Shown: positions 30,278-38,621 of the stretch, in pieces
How the letters are laid out: every line of letters begins with the position of its first letter
Numbering within the stretch: position 1 is the first letter of the stretch
Assembly (NCBI GenBank): GCA_947381415.1
Contig: CANCVB010000007.1
Coordinates: forward strand, 39,011 to 103,010
Length of the DNA stretch: 64,000 bases
Direction: 5' to 3'
DNA from: Burkholderiales bacterium
GTDB taxonomy: Bacteria; Pseudomonadota; Gammaproteobacteria; Burkholderiales; Burkholderiaceae_C
Notes under the pieces: generated by a model
Database searches by the model: none
Told to the model about the DNA's origin: nothing
Seen by the model: the letters and a program-made list of their open reading frames with translations, nothing else
Made by a program: the position numbers and the translations under genes

Positions 30278-32704
30278 ATGCAGTTTCCAGAATCTTGGTT
30301 GCGAGAATTTTGTAACCCACCCTTGACCACACAGCAACTGGCTGACACCTTAACCATGGCTGGTCTCGAGGTTGAAGAGATGCGAAGTGTTGCCCCTCCC
30401 TTTAGCAAAGTGGTGGTAGGACACATCACCTCTGTTGCGCAACACCCCAACGCAGATCGCTTGCGTGTGTGTCAAGTCGATGTGGGGCAATCGCAACCAC
30501 TGTCTATCGTATGTGGTGCCCCCAATGCACGCGTTGGCATCAAAGTCCCTTGTGCTTTGGTCGGTGCTGAACTTCCACCTGCTGAAGATGGCAAGCCCTT
30601 TGTCATCAAACTGGGTCAGTTACGTGGGGTAGAAAGCCAAGGCATGTTGTGTTCAGCCAAAGAGCTCCATGTTTCGCAAGAAAGCGCGGGTTTGTTAGAG
30701 CTTGCTGCTGAGGCTGAAGTGGGTCAAAACATTCGTGACCATCTCCAATTGAATGACACCTTGTTCACGCTCAAGCTCACCCCGAATTTGGCACATTGCT
30801 TGAGTGTTTACGGTGTTGCCCGTGAACTTTCTGCACTGACAGGTGCTCCTCTGCTTCAAGTGCAATACCCGGCTGTCGTTGCACAAACGCATGAAGTCTT
30901 GCCTGTTCGGGTTGAGGCCAGCGATTTGTGCGGCAGATTCAGTGGCCGAATATTGAAAAACGTGAACCCCCAGGCGACCACACCATCTTGGATGGTGGAG
31001 CGCTTAGCCCGATGTGGCCAGCGCAGTGTCAGTGCATTGGTTGATATCTCCAACTATGTGATGTATGAATTGGGCAGACCTTCCCATATTTTTGATCTTG
31101 ACAAAATAGAAGGGGGTTTGGTGGTTCGCTGGGGCAAAGCAGACGAAACACTCAAGCTTTTGAATGGAAATACGGTCACTTTGGATGAAAAGGTAGGCGT
31201 TATCGCTGACGCTTCTCAGGTGGAGTCCTTGGCCGGCATCATGGGTGGTGATGCGACTGCGGTGTCAGATGACACGCGCAACATCTACATTGAAGCTGCG
31301 TTTTGGTGGCCCCAAGCTGTGGCTGGGCGATCCAGAAGATTCAATTTTTCGACCGATGCGGGACACCGGTTTGAGCGAGGTGTCGATCCCGAAGACACTG
31401 TGTTGCACATCGAGCGTATCACCCGTTTGGTCTTGGATATTTGCGGCACTCCGCAAAGTCTGGTGGGCCCAATGGATGACCATCAACTCCAGATGCCCGA
31501 GCGCAAGCCGGTCGCCTTGCGTGTTGCGCGGGCTAACAAGGTATTGGGTGTGGATTTAACTCAACAACGCATGGCCGATGCATTGAAGAGTTTGGGGCTG
31601 AACGTCAGCGAAATACCCGGTGTGATAACTGTGACCCCTCCCAGTTTCAGGTTTGACATCACGATCGAAGAGGACCTGATTGAGGAGGTTGCTCGTATCG
31701 TTGGCTTTGACCAATTGCCCTCTACTGCACCGCTTGCGCCCATTACGCCGCATTTGATACCTGAGCACCAGCGTCATCCGTTTGCTGTTCGACGCAGTCT
31801 TGCCGCGTTGGGCTACCAAGAGACCATTAACTTCAGTTTTGTGGATGCGCAGTGGGAAAGCGACCTCGCAGGCAACAAAGACCCTGTTCAGCTTCTCAAT
31901 CCCATCGCCAGTCACATGAGCGTGATGCGGTCGAGTCTGATGGCGTCTTTGCTGCAAGTCGTGAAATTCAATGCTGACCGTAAAGCCTCGCGTGTTCGGG
32001 TTTTTGAAGTGGGTCGGGTGTTTCACAAGAACGCCGATGTCAAGGACAGTTTGCAATCGGTCCAAGGCTTTGACCAACCCATGATGCTGGCTGGTATGGC
32101 TTGGGGGGCTGTCAATGAGTTGGGTTGGAATGTTGACAAAGGCATGGCCGACTTCTTTGACGTGAAAGCCGATGTAGAGGCTTTGTTCGCCCCTCGCCAA
32201 CTTCAATTTGTAGCGGCCGAGCATCCTGCATTGCACCCGGGTCGTTGCGCGCGGGTTGTGGTCGAAGGCCAATCCGTGGGTTGGCTGGGTGAATTGCATC
32301 CGAAGTGGCGTCAGCAATGGGAATTACCTCATCCCCCCGTGGTATTTGAATTGCAACTTGACGCTGTATTGCAGCGTGCGGTTCCCGTTGCATCTGCCGT
32401 ACCCAAGTTGCAAGCGGTGGAAAGAGATATTGCAGTGGTAGTCAAAGAAGACATCAGCCATCAGGTGTTAATGGATTGCATCCACACAGCGCCGACGCAA
32501 GGCTTGCTGAAAGAGGCTGTTTTGTTTGATGTTTACCGTCCTGCCAAAGAGGGCGGTAGCGTATCCGTGGGTGAAAAAAGCTGGGCAGTTCGCCTGACCA
32601 TGCAAAGCACAGACACCACACTGACCGATGTGCAGATTGAACAAGCCGTCCTAGCGGTGGTCCAACAATTGACTCAACAACTCAACGCCCGTTTGCGTAC
32701 CTGA
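30278..32704 (+). CDS. pheT: Phenylalanyl-tRNA synthetase beta subunit
   Basis: 808 residues. N-terminal tRNA-binding EMAP-like domain (residues about 40-150: HPNADRLRVCQVDVG), B3/B4 editing domains, B5 domain (FRFDITIEEDLIEEVARI), pseudo-catalytic domain, and the C-terminal FDX-ACB anticodon-binding domain (VERDIAVVV). Ends 13 bases before ihfA. Confidence 0.97.
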   Translation: MQFPESWLREFCNPPLTTQQLADTLTMAGLEVEEMRSVAPPFSKVVVGHITSVAQHPNADRLRVCQVDVGQSQPLSIVCGAPNARVGIKVPCALVGAELPPAEDGKPFVIKLGQLRGVESQGMLCSAKELHVSQESAGLLELAAEAEVGQNIRDHLQLNDTLFTLKLTPNLAHCLSVYGVARELSALTGAPLLQVQYPAVVAQTHEVLPVRVEASDLCGRFSGRILKNVNPQATTPSWMVERLARCGQRSVSALVDISNYVMYELGRPSHIFDLDKIEGGLVVRWGKADETLKLLNGNTVTLDEKVGVIADASQVESLAGIMGGDATAVSDDTRNIYIEAAFWWPQAVAGRSRRFNFSTDAGHRFERGVDPEDTVLHIERITRLVLDICGTPQSLVGPMDDHQLQMPERKPVALRVARANKVLGVDLTQQRMADALKSLGLNVSEIPGVITVTPPSFRFDITIEEDLIEEVARIVGFDQLPSTAPLAPITPHLIPEHQRHPFAVRRSLAALGYQETINFSFVDAQWESDLAGNKDPVQLLNPIASHMSVMRSSLMASLLQVVKFNADRKASRVRVFEVGRVFHKNADVKDSLQSVQGFDQPMMLAGMAWGAVNELGWNVDKGMADFFDVKADVEALFAPRQLQFVAAEHPALHPGRCARVVVEGQSVGWLGELHPKWRQQWELPHPPVVFELQLDAVLQRAVPVASAVPKLQAVERDIAVVVKEDISHQVLMDCIHTAPTQGLLKEAVLFDVYRPAKEGGSVSVGEKSWAVRLTMQSTDTTLTDVQIEQAVLAVVQQLTQQLNARLRT

Positions 32705-32717
32705 AAGAGAGAGCGGC

Positions 32718-33050
32718 ATGGAAATTTCGTTTGAAAGTTTGGAAACACCTGCTTTGACCAAGGCGCAGTTGGCTGAATTGTTGTTTGACCAAATTGGTTT
32801 AAACAAGCGTGAATCCAAAGACATGATCGACGCTTTTTTCGACTTGATTTCACAAAAATTGGTTGAAGGCGAGGATGTGAAAATTTCAGGTTTCGGAAAT
32901 TTCCAGATCCGTACCAAAGCGGCTCGGCCAGGACGCAATCCTCGCACGGGTGAATCTATTCCGATTGAAGCGCGTCGTGTGGTGACCTTTCATGCCAGCC
33001 ACAAATTGAAAGAACATATCCAAGGCGACTCTGGCCTAGATGCCGAATAA
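32718..33050 (+). CDS. ihfA: Integration host factor alpha subunit
   Basis: 110-residue DNA-bending HU-fold protein with GEDVKISGFGNFQIRTKAARPGRNPRTGE containing the Pro used for DNA intercalation (ARPGRNP). ihfA directly after pheT is the standard order in proteobacteria. Longer at the N-terminus than E. coli IhfA by about ten residues. Confidence 0.95.
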   Translation: MEISFESLETPALTKAQLAELLFDQIGLNKRESKDMIDAFFDLISQKLVEGEDVKISGFGNFQIRTKAARPGRNPRTGESIPIEARRVVTFHASHKLKEHIQGDSGLDAE

Positions 33051-33217
33051 AGTTCACATCTGACGTGGGGCTTGCAGGCCAGGTCCCCTGACAGAGTGAA
33101 AAAACGCTGGCATATAGGCCTTATTTCTGATCTGAGATACTTTATTTTGAAAAAATCATGCCGATAAACTTAACTTGCTTAGCGACTTCGTGTAACCTCT
33201 GCCTTCCTCTTTTTTGA

Positions 33218-33673
33218 ATGACTGTCCACATGGAGAGTTCTCTCCCATCCATTCCAGCCAAACGCTATTTCACCATTGGTGAGGTGAGCGAGTTATGTGG
33301 TGTTAAACCACATGTGCTGCGCTATTGGGAACAGGAATTCACACAGTTGCGTCCCATGAAGCGCCGCGGCAATCGACGCTACTACCAACACCACGAAGTG
33401 TTGATGATTCGCCGTATCCGCGATCTGCTCTATGAGCAAGGCTTCACCATCAGTGGTGCGCGTAACAAGTTGCAAGAGCTTGTTCAGCAAGAACGTGATA
33501 AAAAACGCTCTGGCGAGGTGATGTTGCAAGGCTTGGACGATTTGGAAGACAACTTGTCCTTGGGTGAGGCGCGCAGTGAAGATAACTGGCAAATCACTTC
33601 TGCCGACAACGATGCCAACAAGCTCCAATTGTTGCGTCGCGAATTATTTGAAATTCGAGATCTCCTCAACTGA
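33218..33673 (+). CDS. MerR family transcriptional regulator
   Basis: 151 residues. Winged-helix HTH at the N-terminus (KRYFTIGEVSELCGVKPHVLRYWEQEF) followed by a dimerisation coiled coil; no metal-binding cysteines in the C-terminal part. This MerR gene downstream of ihfA is a common Burkholderiales arrangement; targets are unknown. Start could be ATG 33218 or ATG 33230. Confidence 0.88.
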   Translation: MTVHMESSLPSIPAKRYFTIGEVSELCGVKPHVLRYWEQEFTQLRPMKRRGNRRYYQHHEVLMIRRIRDLLYEQGFTISGARNKLQELVQQERDKKRSGEVMLQGLDDLEDNLSLGEARSEDNWQITSADNDANKLQLLRRELFEIRDLLN

Positions 33674-33699
33674 AAAACGCTCGGCAGCAAGGCTATAAT
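33670..33699 (+). promoter_or_regulatory. Promoter of tRNA-Pro
   Basis: A perfect -10 TATAAT at 33694-33699 with CTGAAA at 33670-33675 as a moderate -35, spacing 18. The -10 ends 9 bases before the first base of mature tRNA. Confidence 0.6.
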
Positions 33700-33708
33700 T
33701 CGCCTCTT

Positions 33709-33785
33709 CGGCGTGTAGCGCAGCCTGGTAGCGCACTTGCATGGGGTGCAAGGGGTCGCGAGTTCGAATCCCGCCACGCCGACCA
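33709..33785 (+). tRNA. tRNA-Pro (anticodon GGG)
   Basis: 77-base cloverleaf. Acceptor CGGCGTG pairs with CACGCCG, discriminator A, CCA encoded. D arm GCGC..GCGC, anticodon stem CTTGC/GCAAG with loop ATGGGGT, T arm GCGAGTTCGAATCCCGC. The C at position 1 is characteristic of tRNA-Pro. Reads CCC and CCU codons. Confidence 0.97.
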
Positions 33786-33793
33786 TCAATGAC

Positions 33794-33826
33794 AAGGGTT
33801 AGTAGCTTTTAGCTGCTAACCCTTTT
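33794..33826 (+). terminator. Intrinsic terminator of tRNA-Pro
   Basis: AAGGGTTAGTAGC pairs with GCTGCTAACCCTT around a TTTTA loop, followed by TTTGTCTTTG. It is also positioned to stop the convergent LysR transcript. Confidence 0.85.
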
Positions 33827-33848
33827 GTCTTTGGGCCAAGCCCCATTG

Positions 33849-34751
33849 CTACTCGCTGAACAATTCCATCATTTGCTGTCGTAACCACATATTTGCAGGA
33901 TCGCGGTTGTATTTGGCATGCCAAAACAACTTGATGGCAATATCAGGTAACGTAAAGGGTAAGGGTGATGTTTCCAGTTGAAAGGGTTTTGCGCATTTTT
34001 GTGCAAACCTTTCTGGCACGGTGGCAATCAGGTCAGAGCTTTGCAGGATATGGCCCACTGCGACAAAGTGAGGAACATGCAGTTGTATTGATCGTTGTAT
34101 TCCTTTTCGCGCCAACCTTTCGCCGACTTCCCCGTGTCCAGTGTTGGCAGAGGTGACGCCTACATGCGCCAGTGATTTGTACTGAGACAAGGTGATTGGA
34201 TTGTTGGCCTGAGGATGATCTTGGCGAAACATGCACACATAGCGTTGTTTGAACAAATGGCGCTGAAAAAATCCCGTTGTCAGACTGGGCAGCAAGCCCA
34301 CTGCAATGTCCACACTTCCGTTGGCCATTTCATCACTCAGCTTGGCCGAGTTATTACGCAAGGTACTGATTTTGATGCGAGGCGCAGTTTGCGATAAACG
34401 CTCCATCAAGGTGGGCATGAAATAAATCTCACCAATGTCTGTGAGTCCCAGGGTGAATGTGCGTTCACTGGTCGACGGATCAAAACTGTCGCGTTGACTT
34501 AATGCGATTTCTAAGCCGTCAAGGGCCTGTGCAATTGGCTTGACCAAATACAAAGCGTAGGGCGTGGGCTCCATGCCACGCGCTGTTCTGACAAATAACT
34601 CGTCTTTGAGCAAACCGCGTAGCCGCTTGAGTGCGTTACTGACAGCGGGTTGCGAAAGCCCGAGTTTGTCTGCGGTGCTCGATACCCGTTTATCTTGCAA
34701 AAGTTGGTTGAAGATCACCAAGAGGTTGAGGTCAAATTGCCGCAGATCCAT
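33849..34751 (-). CDS. LysR family regulator, NahR/NagR-like
   Basis: 300 residues. N-terminal winged HTH starts MDLRQFDLNLLVIFNQLL with RVSSTADKLGLSQPAVSNALKRLR, the form seen in the NodD/NahR/NagR branch, then a co-inducer-binding domain. Divergent from the salicylate hydroxylase operon with a 108-base gap, so it most likely activates that operon in response to salicylate or a related aromatic acid. The ligand is inferred from context only. Confidence 0.88.
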   Translation of the reverse strand: MDLRQFDLNLLVIFNQLLQDKRVSSTADKLGLSQPAVSNALKRLRGLLKDELFVRTARGMEPTPYALYLVKPIAQALDGLEIALSQRDSFDPSTSERTFTLGLTDIGEIYFMPTLMERLSQTAPRIKISTLRNNSAKLSDEMANGSVDIAVGLLPSLTTGFFQRHLFKQRYVCMFRQDHPQANNPITLSQYKSLAHVGVTSANTGHGEVGERLARKGIQRSIQLHVPHFVAVGHILQSSDLIATVPERFAQKCAKPFQLETSPLPFTLPDIAIKLFWHAKYNRDPANMWLRQQMMELFSE

Positions 34752-34775
34752 GGCTTTCCCTGTTATTCATAAAAC

Positions 34776-34792
34776 AAATATAGCGTATATTT
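34776..34792. promoter_or_regulatory. Inverted repeat in the LysR/nagG divergent promoter
   Basis: AAATATA-GCG-TATATTT is a perfect 7-bp inverted repeat centred on 34784, in the 108-base space between the LysR gene and nagG. It has the T-N11-A form expected of a LysR-type recognition site. A possible -10 for nagG (TTATAA, 34807-34812) lies about 15 bases downstream. Confidence 0.5.
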
Positions 34793-34859
34793 TTATTCGT
34801 GTTTACTTATAACGCAGGAGTGTTGAAAATCACCAAGTGTTTTGTTCAGGAAATTGGCC

Positions 34860-36119
34860 ATGCCGAACCAAACTGTTTTTCCGCAAGATCCGCAATGGTC
34901 GGAAGAGGGCACCAGTCGCATTCCCTTTTGGGCATATACCCGAGAAGATTTGTACAAGAAAGAGTTAGACCGTTTTTTTTACAACAACCACTGGTGCTAT
35001 GTTGGGTTAGAGGCGGAAATACCTCACGCAGGGGACTTTCGCCGTACTGTCGTGGGAGAGCGTTCGGTCATCATGGTCCGTGACCCTGATGGCAGCATCA
35101 ATGTCGTGGAAAACGTGTGTGCACACCGAGGTATGCGCTTTTGTCGCGAGCGCCATGGCAATGCCAAAGATTTTCTCTGTCCCTATCACCAATGGAATTA
35201 CAGCCTCAAAGGTGACTTGCAAGGTGTCCCTTTTCGTCGAGGCGTCAAGCAAGACGGCAAGGTCAATGGCGGCATGCCTGCAGACTTCAAGTTTGAAGCG
35301 CATGGGCTGACCAAACTCAAAGTGGCTACCCGCGGCGGGGTGGTGTTTGCTTCTTTTGACCATGAAATAGAGTCACTGGAAGCTTTCTTGGGACCGTCCA
35401 TCCTCAAATATTTTGACCGTACTTTCAATGGTCGCCGGCTCAAGGTGTTGGGCTACCGTCGCCAACGTATTCCTGGCAATTGGAAATTGATGCAAGAGAA
35501 CATCAAAGACCCTTACCACCCTGGTTTGTTGCACACCTGGTTTTCGACTTTTGGTCTATGGCGGGCTGACAACAAGTCTGAATTGAAGATGGATGCGCAC
35601 TTTAGGCATGCCGCCATGATTTCAACCCGTGGACAAGGCGGCAACAATGCCGAGGTGGTCAGTGGTGTCGACAGTTTCAAAGACAAAATGACGCTCAAAG
35701 ATGGCCGCTTGCTGGACATTGTTCCTGAGGCCTGGTGGGGTGGTCCGACCGCTGTCATGACCACGATTTTTCCCAGTCTGATCATTCAGCAACAGGTCAA
35801 CAGTGTGTCTACCCGCCACATTCAACCCAGTGGCCATGGCTCTTTCGATTTTGTGTGGACGCATTTTGGGTTTGAAGACGATACCCCTGAGATGCAAGAG
35901 CGGCGTTTGATTCAGGCCAATTTGTTTGGACCTGCGGGTTTTGTCTCGGCTGACGATGGCGAAGTGATTGAATGGTCACAACAAGGGTTCACGCAAAAAC
36001 CGTCACACCGCACGGTGGTTGAGATGGGGGGATTGGACATCGCTGACACTGACCACATGGTGACCGAAACCTTGATACGCGGCATGTATGACTACTGGCG
36101 CAAAGTGATGGGGGAATAA
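34860..36119 (+). CDS. nagG: Salicylate 5-hydroxylase, large oxygenase subunit
   Basis: Rieske non-haem iron oxygenase alpha subunit expected to hydroxylate salicylate to gentisate. 419 residues from the ATG at 34860 (AGGA eight bases upstream). Rieske ligands Cys87, His89, Cys107 and His110 (CAHRG then CPYHQW). Mononuclear iron site DPYHPGLLH with Asp217 bridging and His220/His225 ligands. The overall sequence is close to what I recall of NagG of Ralstonia U2. Anthranilate dioxygenases are a related alternative, but the gentisate genes downstream favour salicylate 5-hydroxylase. Confidence 0.9.
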   Translation: MPNQTVFPQDPQWSEEGTSRIPFWAYTREDLYKKELDRFFYNNHWCYVGLEAEIPHAGDFRRTVVGERSVIMVRDPDGSINVVENVCAHRGMRFCRERHGNAKDFLCPYHQWNYSLKGDLQGVPFRRGVKQDGKVNGGMPADFKFEAHGLTKLKVATRGGVVFASFDHEIESLEAFLGPSILKYFDRTFNGRRLKVLGYRRQRIPGNWKLMQENIKDPYHPGLLHTWFSTFGLWRADNKSELKMDAHFRHAAMISTRGQGGNNAEVVSGVDSFKDKMTLKDGRLLDIVPEAWWGGPTAVMTTIFPSLIIQQQVNSVSTRHIQPSGHGSFDFVWTHFGFEDDTPEMQERRLIQANLFGPAGFVSADDGEVIEWSQQGFTQKPSHRTVVEMGGLDIADTDHMVTETLIRGMYDYWRKVMGE

Positions 36120-36121
36120 GC

Positions 36122-36601
36122 ATGGTGGATTTCAAAACCTATTTTGAATTGTTAAGCCTCTACAGTGATTACGCCATGGTCTGCGATTCCACCGAATGGG
36201 AAAAGTGGCCTGATTTTTTTGTCGAAGAAGGCACCTACCGCTTGCAGCCCCGAGAAAATTTCGAGCAAGGTTTGCCCTTGTGCTTGTTGGCGTTGGAGAG
36301 CAAAGCCATGATTCAAGACCGTGTTTACGGCGTCAAAGAAACGCTTTACCACGATCCTTACTACCAACGACATATTGTGGGAACACCCCGAATTGTGTCT
36401 CTGCATGACGGGAGTGATCGCATCGTCTCTGAGGCGAATTACGCCGTGATTCGCACCAAGTTTGACGGTGATTCCACCATTCTCAGTGCAGGTTACTACC
36501 ATGACGAAGTGGTGCGAACTGAGCATGGTTTGAAACTGCGTTCTCGCTTGTGTGTGTATGACAGCGAAATGATTGCCAACTCCATCATTTACCCTATTTA
36601 A
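36122..36601 (+). CDS. nagH: Salicylate 5-hydroxylase, small oxygenase subunit
   Basis: 159-residue ring-hydroxylating oxygenase beta subunit (SnoaL-like cone fold), beginning [20 protein letters not shown], with a C-terminal segment of the type [15 protein letters not shown]. Two bases after nagG. Structural partner in an alpha3-beta3 hexamer; no catalytic residues expected. Confidence 0.88.
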   Translation: MVDFKTYFELLSLYSDYAMVCDSTEWEKWPDFFVEEGTYRLQPRENFEQGLPLCLLALESKAMIQDRVYGVKETLYHDPYYQRHIVGTPRIVSLHDGSDRIVSEANYAVIRTKFDGDSTILSAGYYHDEVVRTEHGLKLRSRLCVYDSEMIANSIIYPI

Positions 36602-36611
36602 GGATTGCCCC

Positions 36612-36923
36612 ATGTCGGATCAGTGGACAGAGGCCTATGACTTGGCTTTTTTGGTACCCGGGGACGTAACCGCTGTGACGCTTGGCGACAAGCAACTGGC
36701 GTTGTATGAAGTCGATGGCGAGGTGTATGCCAGCGACAACCGTTGTACCCATGGCGACGCTTTGCTCAGCGATGGGTTTTTAGAGGGCCATCACATCGAA
36801 TGCCCTTTTCACCAAGGTCGTTTTGATGTCTGTACCGGCAAAGCCTTGTGTGCACCCTTGAGCGAAGATATTCGTGTTTATCCTGTGCGTATCGAGAACA
36901 AGCGGGTGTGGGTCAAGCTTTGA
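36612..36923 (+). CDS. Rieske-type ferredoxin of the oxygenase
   Basis: 103 residues from the ATG at 36612 (AAGGA upstream), which follows nagH by 10 bases. Rieske motifs [10 protein letters not shown] and [10 protein letters not shown] bind the [2Fe-2S] cluster. It shuttles electrons to NagGH. In Ralstonia U2 the equivalent is NagAb, paired with reductase NagAa; no reductase gene occurs in this window. Confidence 0.9.
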   Translation: MSDQWTEAYDLAFLVPGDVTAVTLGDKQLALYEVDGEVYASDNRCTHGDALLSDGFLEGHHIECPFHQGRFDVCTGKALCAPLSEDIRVYPVRIENKRVWVKL

Positions 36924-36945
36924 CGTGTTAAAGAAAGATATACCG

Positions 36946-37986
36946 ATGTCACATGAACTGGGACGCCTGGAAGACTTGCCAAAAGACTATGTGCAGGATT
37001 TGCGTGATTTGAATTTGGTGCCCTTGTGGCCCAGTTTGCGGGGTGTGTTGCCGCCTCACATCCCCCATCGCCAAACCCAAGCCACGCATTGGCCTTACCA
37101 AACCCTGCGCCCTTTGCTGATGAAGGCGGGTGAATTGACGCCAATCGAAAAGGCCGAGCGACGGGTGCTGGTGTTGGCCAATCCTGGTCATGGACTGGAC
37201 AAAATGCAAGCCAGTGCCGCGATGTATCTGGGGATGCAATTGCTGATGCCGGGCGAATGGGCGCCCAGTCACCGCCATACCCCCAATGCGGTGCGAATGA
37301 TTGTGGAGGGTGAGGGTGCATACACCACCGTCGATGGTGAGAAGTGCCCTATGCGCCGAGGTGATTTGATCCTCACACCCACAGGGTTATGGCATGAACA
37401 TGGCCATGATGGTTCAGAGCCGGTGATTTGGTTGGATGTGCTGGATTTGCCATTGGTGTATTACATGGAGACCTCCTACCATGTGAACGGTGAGCGGCAA
37501 ACCCTTGTGCCGGGTCGTGGTGACAAGCAATATGCGCACGGTGGCGTGGTGCCCACCAAGGTGTTCGAGCGCAGCAAAAGGGCTTATCCCATGCTTCGCT
37601 ATGCGTGGACGGATGCGAAAAACGCACTGCAAACTTTGGCACAAGACGATGCAGGCCTAGAACATGTGCAAATCACCTACACCAACCCCGAAACAGGCAG
37701 TGACGCTGAAAATATTCTGGGTTTCTACGCTTTGATGTTGCGCCCCCAGCAAACGCTCCGTTTGCCAGCACGTTCGCCAGCACAGGTGTTTCATGTGATT
37801 GAGGGGTCGGTACAAGCTCAAGTGGTTGATCGTCAGTTCACGATGGTCGCGGCCGATACCTGTTGTGCACCTGGTTATGAAGCGGTCACCCTTCAAAATG
37901 TGAACGCGGATCAAGCCTCTTTTTTATTCATCGCTGACGAGTCGCCTTTGCACCGCAAATTAGGTGTATATGAAAACCGTGGTTGA
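36946..37986 (+). CDS. nagI: Gentisate 1,2-dioxygenase
   Basis: Ring-cleaving bicupin enzyme turning gentisate into maleylpyruvate. 346 residues from the ATG at 36946 (MSHELGRLEDLPKDY). Iron ligands are the two His of SHRHTP near residues 107-110 and a His in GLWHEHGHDG; the second cupin is near residues 265-330. 22 bases after the ferredoxin gene. The length and the N-terminal LVPLWPSLRGVLP block are typical of the family. Confidence 0.93.
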   Translation: MSHELGRLEDLPKDYVQDLRDLNLVPLWPSLRGVLPPHIPHRQTQATHWPYQTLRPLLMKAGELTPIEKAERRVLVLANPGHGLDKMQASAAMYLGMQLLMPGEWAPSHRHTPNAVRMIVEGEGAYTTVDGEKCPMRRGDLILTPTGLWHEHGHDGSEPVIWLDVLDLPLVYYMETSYHVNGERQTLVPGRGDKQYAHGGVVPTKVFERSKRAYPMLRYAWTDAKNALQTLAQDDAGLEHVQITYTNPETGSDAENILGFYALMLRPQQTLRLPARSPAQVFHVIEGSVQAQVVDRQFTMVAADTCCAPGYEAVTLQNVNADQASFLFIADESPLHRKLGVYENRG

Positions 37987-37990
37987 TCGA

Positions 37991-38593
37991 ATGACCGATT
38001 ACCTGTTTCCCCCGCCTCCAAGCTTATCCTTGCCAGTCAGGGGGATGGCAAAGCGATTTCCCATCAACCGCTTGTTTTTTGTGGGACGCAATTACCACGC
38101 GCACTCAAACGAGATGGGCAAGCCGGTGGACAAATCCCTTGAGCGCCCTTTTTACTTCACCAAAACCCCACAAACTTTGGTGCAAAGTGGCGCAACCATT
38201 CCCTATCCCTCTGAAACCCACAACTTTCATTTTGAAATGGAAATGGTCGTCGCTATCGGTGCCCATGGTTTTCGTGTGGAACCGACTCAGGCACACGACA
38301 TTGTGTATGGTTACGCCGCGGGTTTAGACATGACCCGACGTGATCTGCAGCTGGTGGCCAGAGACAAAGGTCGACCTTGGGATCTTGGCAAGGACGTTGA
38401 GCACTCCAGTGTGTGTTCCGAGATTGTGCCCCTGCAAGGACACATTGTCGACAATGGCGCGATTGAGTTGGAAGTCAACGGGGTAAGCAAGCAATCGTCG
38501 AATGTGGACAAGCTGATTTGGGATGTGGTGTCTGGCGACAAAATCACCGGGCGTGTTGCGGGTGTTGCAGGTATTGAATTAACGATTGGGTAA
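37991..38593 (+). CDS. nagK: Fumarylpyruvate hydrolase, internally truncated
   Basis: FAH-family hydrolase expected to split fumarylpyruvate into fumarate and pyruvate. 200 residues from ATG 37991; family members are about 230. N-terminal and central blocks are normal (FFVGRNYHAHSNEMG, metal-binding FEMEMVVAIG, GLDMTRRDLQ, GRPWDLGKDVEHSS). After LIWDV the protein jumps to VSGDKITGRVAGVAG, skipping about 30 residues that normally hold the conserved GDLIFTGTPxGVG loop. The frame is kept and the normal C-terminus is present. Activity is doubtful. An upstream ATG at 37970 is another possible start. Confidence 0.85.
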   Translation: MTDYLFPPPPSLSLPVRGMAKRFPINRLFFVGRNYHAHSNEMGKPVDKSLERPFYFTKTPQTLVQSGATIPYPSETHNFHFEMEMVVAIGAHGFRVEPTQAHDIVYGYAAGLDMTRRDLQLVARDKGRPWDLGKDVEHSSVCSEIVPLQGHIVDNGAIELEVNGVSKQSSNVDKLIWDVVSGDKITGRVAGVAGIELTIG

Positions 38594-38621
38594 AAGCCTG
38601 TTAACCCCTAGGTCTCAGGCC

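Noticed and set aside
31556..32317. 253-codon minus-strand frame within pheT
   Set aside because: It is antisense to a fully conserved pheT frame, has no recognisable domain and no ribosome site.
38594..38621. Terminator between nagK and the end of TpsA
   Set aside because: AAGCCTG/CAGGCCTT can pair only imperfectly with a long loop and has no T-run.
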